A DNA stretch of 64,000 nucleotides, taken from positions 62,001 to 126,000 of the forward strand of contig CALCDJ010000078.1 in NCBI GenBank assembly GCA_937900135.1. The letters run 5' to 3'. Numbering within the stretch: the stretch's first letter is position 1; each line of letters begins with the position of its first letter. Both the position numbers and the translations under genes were made by a program. This stretch comes from an uncultured Blautia sp. GTDB taxonomy: Bacteria > Bacillota > Clostridia > Lachnospirales > Lachnospiraceae. Below the pieces are notes generated by a model, which worked only from the letters and a program-made list of their open reading frames with translations, had not been told where the DNA came from and made no database searches. Below are positions 1-6,688 of this stretch, piece by piece.

Positions 1-446
1 TTGCTTCTGCAATAGGCATTGATACCAGCGAAGCCCGCCAGGACTGGACTCCCTATGATTTACTTTCTCCTTCTGGGAGAAAAATCGAAGTCAAATGCTC
101 CGCATATCTCCAGAGTTGGAATGCTGATCGTCTTTCAAAAATACAGTTCAGCATCCGCCCAGCTCGATCATGGGATTCTGAAAATGACTTTAGTGATGAT
201 GTCAAAAGGTGGTCCGACCTCTATGTGTTCTGCTTGTACGCAAGCAAAGATCGGAGCGAAACGCCGCTTCAACTTGAACAGTGGGAATTTTATCTTCTGC
301 CTACATCGGTTCTTGACATCCGATGCAAGGACCAGAAAAGCATTTCCCTCAGTTCTCTTCTGTCTCTTTCTCCTGCAAAAGCTACATACGAGGAATTGAG
401 AGAGGCGGTTGAAAATCTGGACTTAGGCTCTACCCCCCCCCCATAA
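1..446 (+). CDS. C-terminal part of a nuclease-like protein (gene runs off left edge)
   Basis: An open frame enters from the left edge (first full codon at base 3) and runs to TAA at 444-446, giving about 147 residues of a C-terminus. I see a motif GRKIEVKCS preceded by an acidic residue in YDLLSPSG, which resembles the D...ExK core of PD-(D/E)XK nucleases. WEFYLLPTSVL follows, as in short nuclease-like proteins that I recall from Firmicute mobile elements. The last residues (TPPP) are encoded by a run of ten C, so the true C-terminus may differ by slippage. It shares strand and element with the serine recombinase downstream, which suggests cargo or defence function. The fold assignment is inference from one motif; the coding frame itself is well supported because the protein reads as coherent sequence. 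Confidence 0.6.
   Translation, partial: ASAIGIDTSEARQDWTPYDLLSPSGRKIEVKCSAYLQSWNADRLSKIQFSIRPARSWDSENDFSDDVKRWSDLYVFCLYASKDRSETPLQLEQWEFYLLPTSVLDIRCKDQKSISLSSLLSLSPAKATYEELREAVENLDLGSTPPP
433..442 (+). repeat. C10 homopolymer at the 3' end of the nuclease-like gene
   Basis: Ten consecutive C bases lie two bases before the stop codon of the partial gene. A change of one base would shift the frame past the stop and lengthen the protein. It could be a contingency tract or a sequencing/assembly error. Confidence 0.8.
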
Positions 447-539
447 GAACATCTGTTCTGATTTTTGTATCTCATTTTTTATTGCCATAGCCTGATGTGA
501 CATTCTGTTGCGTTATGGCGTGGCAGAAAGGAAAACATC

Positions 540-875
540 ATGGAAGAAAAAATACTTATTCAAGGAACTTGCAACCGCATAAAGGGTGCTTTTGTCGAAA
601 ACGGATACGGTCTTTTAACAAACCAAAGACTTATATACTCTAAACATAGTCTTGCAAAAATCGCTGCTATGGGTATTCTTGTAAATCTCACTCAGGGAAG
701 TTACGAATTTGACATTCCGCTTTCAGACATTTCATCTGTCCAAGAGAAAAAGCGCCTATTCAACAAGGTGCTTTTGATTACTACTACTTCTGGAGAAGAG
801 TATAGCTTCTACTTCACGAAACTTATGGAGTGGAAAATTCATCTGTCAAACCTACTTCCAGGAAAGGTAGTATAA
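540..875 (+). CDS. Small PH-domain-like protein of the mobile element
   Basis: A 111-residue soluble protein. The start is supported by AAAGGA eight bases upstream of the ATG. The pattern is a beta-rich sequence (GLLTNQRLIYS, then FDIPLSDISSVQEKK, then VLLITTTSGEEYSFYF) ending in an amphipathic helix (MEWKIHLSNLL). This is the typical layout of bacterial PH-like/GRAM-like domains, in which the phrase LTNQRLIY is common. No transmembrane segment or signal peptide is seen. It lies between the nuclease-like gene and the recombinase, 93 bases after the former, and is probably element cargo. Function unknown; PH-like fold is inferred from sequence pattern only. Confidence 0.7.
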   Translation: MEEKILIQGTCNRIKGAFVENGYGLLTNQRLIYSKHSLAKIAAMGILVNLTQGSYEFDIPLSDISSVQEKKRLFNKVLLITTTSGEEYSFYFTKLMEWKIHLSNLLPGKVV

Positions 876-884
876 ACCAATTCG

Positions 885-916
885 TCCGTAGGACTGTCCA
901 TCGGATTGTCCTCGGA
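885..916 (+). repeat. TCC-N3-GGA array, cluster A (3 units, 12-bp period)
   Basis: Three copies of a TCC...GGA palindrome start at 885, 897 and 909, exactly 12 bp apart. The third has a 2-base instead of a 3-base centre. It begins 10 bases after the stop of the PH-like gene. Confidence 0.85.
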
Positions 917-920
917 CGGA

Positions 921-938
921 CTATATATTTATATATAG
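921..938. repeat. AT-only near-palindrome between repeat clusters
   Basis: An 18-base TA-rich near-perfect palindrome (8 of 9 pairs) directly follows cluster A. Such easily melted sequence is common at promoters and recombination sites; its role here is unknown. Confidence 0.5.
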
Positions 939-960
939 ATATATAGGTAATGGTACTGGT

Positions 961-1102
961 AATGGTTACATCGGATTATCCACCGGACAGTCCGTAGGAT
1001 TATCCGCCGGACAGCCTTAAAAATCTTTATTTTACAGTGTTTCTATTTTTTTGCTGTCAAGTATGATCTTATACCATGCAATACGCCGGTTCCGTAACCA
1101 TT
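961..1102. repeat. 9-bp inverted repeat flanking the middle of the leader
   Basis: AATGGTTAC at 961-969 is repeated in inverse orientation as GTAACCATT at 1094-1102. The left arm is also part of a near-tandem duplication, GGTAATGGT at 946-954 and again at 958-966, 12 bases apart. The arms enclose cluster B of the TCC-N3-GGA array. Confidence 0.5.
967..1011 (+). repeat. TCC-N3-GGA array, cluster B (4 units, 12-bp period)
   Basis: Four units begin at 967 (degenerate, TAC), 979, 991 and 1003, each TCC-N3-GGA with centres ATC, ACC, GTA and GCC and 3-base spacers TTA, CAG, TTA. The 12-bp register is exact throughout. Confidence 0.9.
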
Positions 1103-1132
1103 GCAACAGCAATCAAAATATTTTCGTGACAG

Positions 1133-1165
1133 TCCTACGGACTATCCACCGGATTATCCGTAGGA
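1133..1165 (+). repeat. TCC-N3-GGA array, cluster C (3 units, 12-bp period)
   Basis: Three units begin at 1133, 1145 and 1157 with centres TAC, ACC and GTA. The last unit ends 18 bases before the recombinase start codon and 7 bases before its ribosome binding site, so a protein bound here would be placed to block translation or transcription of the recombinase. Confidence 0.9.
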
Positions 1166-1183
1166 CGATTTTAGGAGGTTATC

Positions 1184-2941
1184 ATGGCTTTCAAGAAAAC
1201 AATAGATACCATGCCGACTCTCTGCCGCCGTGTGGCTATTTATATTCGTGTTTCTACTAATCATCAGATAGACCGGGACTCTCTTCCTCTGCAACGGGAG
1301 GAGTTGATAAACTATGCTAAATATGCTTTGAATATTGAAGACTATGAAGTGTTTGAAGATGCCGGTTTTTCTGCAAAAAATACAGACCGACCAGATTATC
1401 AGCGTATGATGAAGATGATTCGTTCTGGACTTTTCTCTCATGTGCTTGTCTGGAAGCTGGATCGTATTTCCAGGAATCTTCTTGACTTTGCCGCTATGTA
1501 TGAAGAGTTGAAGCGTCTTAATGTAACTTTCGTAAGTAAAAACGAGCAGTTTGATACCAGTACCGCAATGGGCGAAGCTATGCTTAAAATCATCCTCGTT
1601 TTTGCAGAGCTGGAGCGTAAAATGACCTCTGAGCGTGTAACCGCCACAATGCTATCCAGAGCAGCTTCCGGCAAATGGAACGGTGGGCGCATCCCATACG
1701 GATTTTCCTACGACTATGATACCAGGGAATTTTCTATCTGCTCCGAAGAACAGAAAGTCGTATTGCTTATGTGCGACTTCTACGAGTCCAGTCATTCACT
1801 TCTGTATGTTGCCAGAAAGCTGAACGAACTCGGACACCGGACAAGAGCCGGTAATCTATGGAGTCCTGTTCAGGTACATAAAATCCTTGTCAATCCATTC
1901 AGTATCGGAGATTATGTATATAACCAAACATCTCTCAGCACTGGAACTCAGATTCTGAATAAGGAGGAGGATTTCATCGTGTTTGAAAACCATCATCCTG
2001 CTTTGTTCCCAAAAGAACGCCAGCAAAAAATTGTATCTCAACTTTCCAGAAACTCACGCCTCAAATCAGGCAGCAATGTCTCTGTGAAGCGGAAAAATAT
2101 CCATGTGTTTTCCGGTATGATATTCTGCGAAAACTGCGGTCAGATGCTTACCAGCAGCACCGGGAAGGCGCTGAGTGGTGACGGCTGGCGACCATCTATT
2201 TACCTTTGTCCTTCCAAACGAAGGCACATCTCTGAGGGATGCCACGATACAACGGATTCTACTGTCGGAGAATTTACTATCAACTTTATACTGAATATGC
2301 TGAACGCTCAACGGAATTTCGCATTGATCCGCACCCAGGAGGACCTTCAGCGTATGCTTTTGTACGGAAAAGTATTCGATAATGTGGATCATCTTGGCGA
2401 AGAAGGTATCAAAGAAATGTTTACTGTTCTATCTGAGAATTTGCCGGAAAATACAAAATCCGGGCTTAAAAAGAAATCAAGGAAACCGGTAGCTAATCCA
2501 GAAGTAACAAAGCTGAAAAAAGAACAGCAGAAATTGGAGCGAGCTATGGAACGCCTGAAGCGGCTTTATATGTATTCAGAGGATTCCATAAGCGAACAGG
2601 AATACATAACTGAACGCAACCGTATCTCTGAGGCATATGAGGACATAGAAATGCGGCTTTCTGAAATAAGCACTTGCGAACGCACCGAGAGATCCATCAC
2701 AGATCAAGACTTTATCCGTCAAGCTACCGCCTTCATTATTTCAAAGAAACTCTCCGGCAGTTCGTACATAAATTATCGCCGTTTGGCAGCAAATACCGAT
2801 GTGCAAATTTTGAAGGATTTCTTCAATTCCATCATCGACAGCATCACTATCAATTCAAACGGGCAGATAGGCAGTATTGTGTTCAAAAACGGTTTACTTC
2901 ACCGTTTCATTTATTCTTCAGTTGACAAGAGCCAGGAATAA
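1184..2941 (+). CDS. Large serine recombinase (integrase of the mobile element)
   Basis: 585 residues. The start follows a perfect AGGAGG at about 7 bases. The resolvase catalytic domain comes first: YIRVST carries the nucleophile Ser24, and LVWKLDRISRN and ELERKMTSERV follow, as in the family. Next is the recombinase domain (about 165-290, GGRIPYGF onward), then a zinc ribbon (FCENCG near residue 313 paired with LCPSKRRHISEGC), then a charged coiled coil (about 435-500). Length and order match phage/ICE-type large serine integrases and TnpX-like transposases, which insert and excise elements between short att sites. It is the last gene of the element, the usual position beside an att site. 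Upstream it is preceded by the TCC-N3-GGA array. Substrate sites cannot be deduced from this window because the other element end is outside it. Confidence 0.95.
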   Translation: MAFKKTIDTMPTLCRRVAIYIRVSTNHQIDRDSLPLQREELINYAKYALNIEDYEVFEDAGFSAKNTDRPDYQRMMKMIRSGLFSHVLVWKLDRISRNLLDFAAMYEELKRLNVTFVSKNEQFDTSTAMGEAMLKIILVFAELERKMTSERVTATMLSRAASGKWNGGRIPYGFSYDYDTREFSICSEEQKVVLLMCDFYESSHSLLYVARKLNELGHRTRAGNLWSPVQVHKILVNPFSIGDYVYNQTSLSTGTQILNKEEDFIVFENHHPALFPKERQQKIVSQLSRNSRLKSGSNVSVKRKNIHVFSGMIFCENCGQMLTSSTGKALSGDGWRPSIYLCPSKRRHISEGCHDTTDSTVGEFTINFILNMLNAQRNFALIRTQEDLQRMLLYGKVFDNVDHLGEEGIKEMFTVLSENLPENTKSGLKKKSRKPVANPEVTKLKKEQQKLERAMERLKRLYMYSEDSISEQEYITERNRISEAYEDIEMRLSEISTCERTERSITDQDFIRQATAFIISKKLSGSSYINYRRLAANTDVQILKDFFNSIIDSITINSNGQIGSIVFKNGLLHRFIYSSVDKSQE

Positions 2942-2961
2942 TAACTTCCCGGCTCTTTTTT
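2928..2961 (+). terminator. Terminator of the recombinase gene
   Basis: AGAGCCAGG at 2928-2936 pairs with CCCGGCTCT at 2948-2956 (one mismatch) and is followed by T6. It overlaps the recombinase stop codon. The stem could also serve the convergent queA, though the T-tract on that side is poor. Confidence 0.8.
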
Positions 2962-2990
2962 CGTATCAACTATTCAGTTTATTTTTGGTG

Positions 2991-4016
2991 TCATTGTATA
3001 AACATCGCATCCCCAAAGGAAAAGAAACGATACCGCTCTTTCACCGCCTCTTCATAGGCATGTATAATATTCTCTTTTCCAGCAAGTGCGGAAACCAGCA
3101 TCAGAAGCGTGGATTCCGGTAAATGGAAATTGGTGATCAGTCCATCGATCATTTTGAAGTGGTAGCCCGGATAAATAAAGATTTCTGTCCAGCCGCTTCC
3201 GGCACGAAGAATGCCATCTTCTCCAGTTGCTGATTCCAGAGTACGGCAGCTTGTGGTACCTACAGAGATTACCCTGCCTCCCTGCGCCTTTGTGTCGTTG
3301 ATCAGTTTCGCCTGGTCTTCCTCCACCACATAAAATTCCGAATGCATATGATGCTGTTCCACATCATCTACCTTCACCGGGCGGAAGGTTCCAAGTCCCA
3401 CATGAAGGGTGACGTGCGCAATCTTTACACCTTTTTTCTGTACGGCCTCCAACAATTCCTTGGTAAAATGAAGACCTGCTGTGGGCGCTGCGGCAGAACC
3501 TTCATTTTTTGCGTATACCGTCTGATAACGGTTTTTATCTTCCAGCTTATGGGTAATATAAGGCGGAAGTGGCATTTCTCCCAACTGATCCAGAATTTCT
3601 TCAAAAATTCCATCGTAATGGAACTGAATCAGACGGTTTCCTTCTTCTACTACATCTACAATCTCGCCTTTTAAAATTCCATTTCCAAATACAATCTTTG
3701 CACCGGGGCGGGCTTTTTTTCCTGGTTTCACCAGGCATTCCCAGATGTCATTTTCTTTTCTTTTAAGAAGGAGGATTTCAATCACGGCTCCCGTATCCTC
3801 TTTATGACCATATAAACGGGCCGGGATTACCTTCGTATCATTGATCACCAGACAGTCCCCTTCCTTTAAATAATCCAATATATCGGTAAAATGTCTGTGT
3901 TCCAGACTTCCATCCTTTATGGAAAGATGCATGAGCCTGGATGAACTTCTATCTTCCAACGGGTCCTGTGCGATCAGTTCCTGCGGCAGATCATAATAAA
4001 AATCTGATGTTTTCAT
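2991..4016 (-). CDS. queA: S-adenosylmethionine:tRNA ribosyltransferase-isomerase
   Basis: 341 residues, normal for the family. QueA transfers and isomerises the ribose of SAM onto 7-aminomethyl-7-deazaguanine at the wobble position of tRNA, making epoxyqueuosine. Family hallmarks seen: FYYDLPQELIAQDP at the N-terminus, VINDTKVIPARL, EGSAAAPTAGLHFT, HVGLGTFRPV, and the C-terminal RYRFFSFGDAM. The gene is monocistronic, with a good promoter upstream and the mobile element immediately downstream. Its 3' end lies only 30 bases from the recombinase terminator, so the last codons or the following bases may include the element's attachment site. Confidence 0.97.
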   Translation of the reverse strand: MKTSDFYYDLPQELIAQDPLEDRSSSRLMHLSIKDGSLEHRHFTDILDYLKEGDCLVINDTKVIPARLYGHKEDTGAVIEILLLKRKENDIWECLVKPGKKARPGAKIVFGNGILKGEIVDVVEEGNRLIQFHYDGIFEEILDQLGEMPLPPYITHKLEDKNRYQTVYAKNEGSAAAPTAGLHFTKELLEAVQKKGVKIAHVTLHVGLGTFRPVKVDDVEQHHMHSEFYVVEEDQAKLINDTKAQGGRVISVGTTSCRTLESATGEDGILRAGSGWTEIFIYPGYHFKMIDGLITNFHLPESTLLMLVSALAGKENIIHAYEEAVKERYRFFSFGDAMFIQ

Positions 4017-4045
4017 ATCCCAATTCTCCTTGTTAAACTTTCTGT

Positions 4046-4074
4046 ATTATAACACCCTTTTTCCCACACGTAAA
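4046..4074 (-). promoter_or_regulatory. Promoter of queA
   Basis: On the minus strand TTTACG, a 17-base spacer and TATAAT; the -10 ends about 30 bases before the start codon. Confidence 0.65.
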
Positions 4075-4193
4075 GCAATTTTCCAGCTACACGGTCACTG
4101 GTTCCAATTCAGAAATTCCATAGACCACATTCTTTCAAAATCTGTCCTATCAGCAGTATTTCTTTCTTTTTGTTGTATTTTTTTCCTTTTTAC

Positions 4194-4225
4194 AATCTAA
4201 TAGAATAAATTATTTCTATTGGATT
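4194..4225. promoter_or_regulatory. Imperfect 32-bp palindrome upstream of the Xre gene (candidate operator)
   Basis: AATCTAATAGAA at 4194-4205 is mirrored by TTCTATTGGATT at 4214-4225; 13 of 16 pairs match. It lies 58 bases before the HTH gene start. An Xre-type dimer autoregulating its own gene is the simplest reading. Confidence 0.45.
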
Positions 4226-4283
4226 CTTCCATTATTTTCCATTTTTTCTATGATTAAAGGAATAGAAAAAGGAGGAGCTTCAA

Positions 4284-4673
4284 ATGGCTGATACAAATGA
4301 TAACAAAAAAATTCCTGTTTCTGCTGTTAATATTTCCTACCGGTTAAAACAGCTACGCAAGGAATCCAACTTTACTCAGCAGCAAATGGCAGACATGCTT
4401 GATATTTCTCTAACACATTACAGTAACCTGGAACGAGGCCAGAGAAACTGCAGTTTGGAAATGTTCATAAAAATCTGTCAGATTTTCTCACTTCCAGGCA
4501 ATGATCTTCTACGAGATTATCTGCCCATGCCTGCACCAGCCTCCAGTGTTCTGTTAAAAGAAGACTTTTCCGTTCTTCCCCTGGAATTTCAAAATCTGAT
4601 CACAGAAAATGTAGAGCAATTTATTACACTCATGGAACAATATGAATCCCGCATCAAAAATTCAACTCCTTAA
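4284..4673 (+). CDS. Xre-family helix-turn-helix regulator
   Basis: 129 residues with a Cro/C1 HTH at about 18-75 (RLKQLRKESNFTQQQMADML, then YSNLERGQRNCSLEMFIKI). The C-terminal 50 residues are acidic and helical with no recognised domain. The start follows AAAAGGAGGAG. It is a single gene with a near-palindrome upstream and a strong shared terminator downstream. Its place between queA and trmD is where rplS is often found in Firmicutes. Targets are unknown; autoregulation is likely. Confidence 0.85.
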   Translation: MADTNDNKKIPVSAVNISYRLKQLRKESNFTQQQMADMLDISLTHYSNLERGQRNCSLEMFIKICQIFSLPGNDLLRDYLPMPAPASSVLLKEDFSVLPLEFQNLITENVEQFITLMEQYESRIKNSTP

Positions 4674-4706
4674 TTACTGATGATGCTATTCACTCAGAAT
4701 CAAATC

Positions 4707-4740
4707 AAAAACAGAGGGCAATCTCCTGCCCTCTGTTTTT
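4707..4740. terminator. Bidirectional terminator between the Xre gene and trmD
   Basis: A perfect 14-bp stem (4707-4720 with 4727-4740) with a 6-base loop; A5 on one side and T5 on the other let it serve both convergent units. Confidence 0.95.
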
Positions 4741-4768
4741 GATCTATAAATGGAAGTCCATGATGATC

Positions 4769-5527
4769 TCAGTCTTTCTTTTCCATCTCTTCCTTCTGCT
4801 GTTTTTTCAACTGACGGACAAAAGCCCATTCTTTATTGGTCAGGTCTGCGCCTTTCAGAAGATCCGGGCGCCATTTTACCGTACGGATAATGGACTGCTC
4901 TCGTCTCCACTTATCTACATTCCCATGATGTCCGGACATAAGAACCTCCGGAACCTTTTTTCCATGCCACTCTTCCGGACGGCTGTATTGGGGATATTCC
5001 AGAAGATTTCCGGCAAATGACTCTGTCTCTCCAGATTCCTGATTATTCAGAACACCTGGAACCATTCTGGAAATGGAATCCATCATAACCATAGCTGGAA
5101 GTTCACCGCCTGTGAGAACATAATCGCCAATGGAAACATAATCTGTTACAATTTCTTCCAGAACACGCTCATCAATGCCTTCATAATGCCCGCACAGAAA
5201 TACCAGATCCTCTTCTTTGGCCATTTCTCTGGCCATTTTCTGATGGAAAACCTTTCCCTGGGGTGTGAGATAAACCACCCGGGGACGTCTGCCAATCTTT
5301 TCTGCCACGGACTCATAGGCCAGATATACTGGTTCCGCCTGCATCAGCATTCCAGCGCCGCCTCCATAGGGGTAATCGTCTACTTTCTGGTGTTTGTTAA
5401 ACGCATAATCCCGGATATTAATTGTCTCCAGACTAAGCAGACCCTTGGCAATGGCTCGTCCTGTGATACTGGTATGCATTCCATTTTGAATCATTTCCGG
5501 AAATAAGGTTAAAACATGAAAATTCAT
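4769..5527 (-). CDS. trmD: tRNA (guanine37-N1)-methyltransferase
   Basis: 252 residues, full length. TrmD methylates G37 of tRNAs reading CNN codons and prevents +1 frameshifting; it uses SAM in a trefoil-knot fold. Seen: MNFHVLTLFPEM start, DDYPYGGGAGMLM, LCGHYEGIDERV, and SIGDYVLTGGELPA, which line the SAM and G37 sites. Last gene of ylxM-ffh-rpsP-khpA-rimM-trmD, its ATG immediately abutting the rimM stop. rplS, often next in this operon, is not present here. Confidence 0.98.
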   Translation of the reverse strand: MNFHVLTLFPEMIQNGMHTSITGRAIAKGLLSLETINIRDYAFNKHQKVDDYPYGGGAGMLMQAEPVYLAYESVAEKIGRRPRVVYLTPQGKVFHQKMAREMAKEEDLVFLCGHYEGIDERVLEEIVTDYVSIGDYVLTGGELPAMVMMDSISRMVPGVLNNQESGETESFAGNLLEYPQYSRPEEWHGKKVPEVLMSGHHGNVDKWRREQSIIRTVKWRPDLLKGADLTNKEWAFVRQLKKQQKEEMEKKD

Positions 5528-6034
5528 TTACAAAAGCCCTTTCATCAAATGTACGGTCATGGTATTTTCTTCCAGGTTTACATCCAGGATGCACTCATGG
5601 ATTGCCGGAAGAAGCACTTCTTTACCATCCTTTGTTTCCACCACATATACATCATTGGCTCCGGTTTCCATAACATCCTTCAGAGTTCCGAAAACAGTTC
5701 CATCCTCCAAAACCACAGAAAGCCCCAGAAGATCTGCGATATAGTATTCATCTTCTCCCAGTTCCTGACCTTCTTCTCTCGGAATCCAAAGGTCGCATCC
5801 TTTATATTTCTCTATGTCGTTGATATTATCTACACCTTTAAACTTCAGGATTACCAGGTTTTTAAAAAACTTTACATTCTGAATATCCAAATGAAGTTTT
5901 TCTCTTCCGGTGTCCAAAAGCACATAATCCAGTTCCAAAAAGCGTTCCGGTTCATCTGTGGTAGGATATACCTTCACCTCTCCCCGTACTCCATGTGTGG
6001 TTGTGATCACACCTACTTTTAACAAATCTTCCAT
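5528..6034 (-). CDS. rimM: 16S rRNA processing protein RimM
   Basis: 168 residues from the ATG at 6034. RimM binds the S19/30S head and helps mature 16S rRNA. Seen: KVGVITTTHGVRGEVKV of the N-terminal RimM domain, and a PRC-barrel from about residue 95 (YYIADLLGLSV, TGANDVYVVE, LLPAIHECIL). A TTG three codons upstream is in frame, but it lies only 3 bases from the AGGAG, while the ATG lies 12 bases from it and fits the family N-terminus (MEDLLKVG) better. The stop abuts the trmD start. Confidence 0.96.
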   Translation of the reverse strand: MEDLLKVGVITTTHGVRGEVKVYPTTDEPERFLELDYVLLDTGREKLHLDIQNVKFFKNLVILKFKGVDNINDIEKYKGCDLWIPREEGQELGEDEYYIADLLGLSVVLEDGTVFGTLKDVMETGANDVYVVETKDGKEVLLPAIHECILDVNLEENTMTVHLMKGLL

Positions 6035-6098
6035 GAAATCCAAATTCTCCTATTATAGTAAACCAGGAGCCATGTTTCCACAGCTCCTGGTCTTATTT

Positions 6099-6329
6099 TC
6101 ATTGCAGAATATCCACAATCACTTTTTTGCTGCTTTTGGAAGAAGCCGCTTTTACTACCGTACGGATAGCCTTTGCAATTCTGCCCTGACGTCCGATGAC
6201 CTTACCCATATCAGAAGGCCCAACCTTCAGTTCAATGATCACCGCGTCTTCTTTTTCTTTTTCGGTAACGACTACTTCATCCGGATTTTCAACAAGAGAT
6301 TTTGCAATTACTTCTACTAATTCTTTCAT
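6099..6329 (-). CDS. khpA: KH-domain RNA-binding protein KhpA
   Basis: 76 residues, typical size. A single KH domain with the GxxG loop in GKVIGRQGRIAKAIRTVV. KhpA forms a complex with KhpB/EloR and binds many RNAs; in Firmicutes it influences cell elongation and division. Neighbours rpsP and rimM are the conserved context. Preceded by a well placed GGAGG. Confidence 0.97.
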   Translation of the reverse strand: MKELVEVIAKSLVENPDEVVVTEKEKEDAVIIELKVGPSDMGKVIGRQGRIAKAIRTVVKAASSKSSKKVIVDILQ

Positions 6330-6346
6330 TACATACCTCCCTGACT

Positions 6347-6390
6347 CGTCCTTATCGGGACGTTACAGAAATACCTGTCTCGGTATTTTC
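6347..6390 (-). other. Two small hairpins in the rpsP-khpA spacer
   Basis: On the minus strand AATACC pairs with GGTATT (6369-6387), and CGTCC pairs with GGACG (6347-6362). Neither has a T-tract, so they look like mRNA processing or stability structures between cotranscribed genes rather than terminators. Confidence 0.4.
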
Positions 6391-6636
6391 TTATTTTTCG
6401 ATTCCGGCATTTTTCAGGATTTTTGCAACAACTTCTGTTGGCTGTGCACCTGCTGCAAGCCATTTTTTAGCTGCTTCTTCGTCTACCTTTACTGCGCTTG
6501 GCTCTACGTTCGGATCATATGTTCCGATCTCTGCGATACACTTTCCGTCACGTTTGCAGCGGGAATCTGCTACAACGATTCTATAAAAAGGTGCTTTCTT
6601 CTGTCCCATTCTTCTTAATCTGATCTTTACTGCCAT
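6391..6636 (-). CDS. rpsP: 30S ribosomal protein S16
   Basis: 81 residues. S16 is a primary 16S rRNA-binding protein of the 30S body. The N-terminus (MAVKIRLRRMGQKKAPFYRIVVADSR) and the IGTYDPN motif are diagnostic. Follows ffh in the operon with a 52-base spacer containing a GGAGG. Confidence 0.99.
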   Translation of the reverse strand: MAVKIRLRRMGQKKAPFYRIVVADSRCKRDGKCIAEIGTYDPNVEPSAVKVDEEAAKKWLAAGAQPTEVVAKILKNAGIEK

Positions 6637-6688
6637 TTTTGTTTTCCTCCATGTATTTGGTTATTTTCTTTTTTCTCTGATATCTATG

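Noticed and set aside
885..1165. CRISPR array
   Set aside because: The period is 12 bp with 3-base variable centres; there are no 28-37 bp repeats or spacers and no cas genes.
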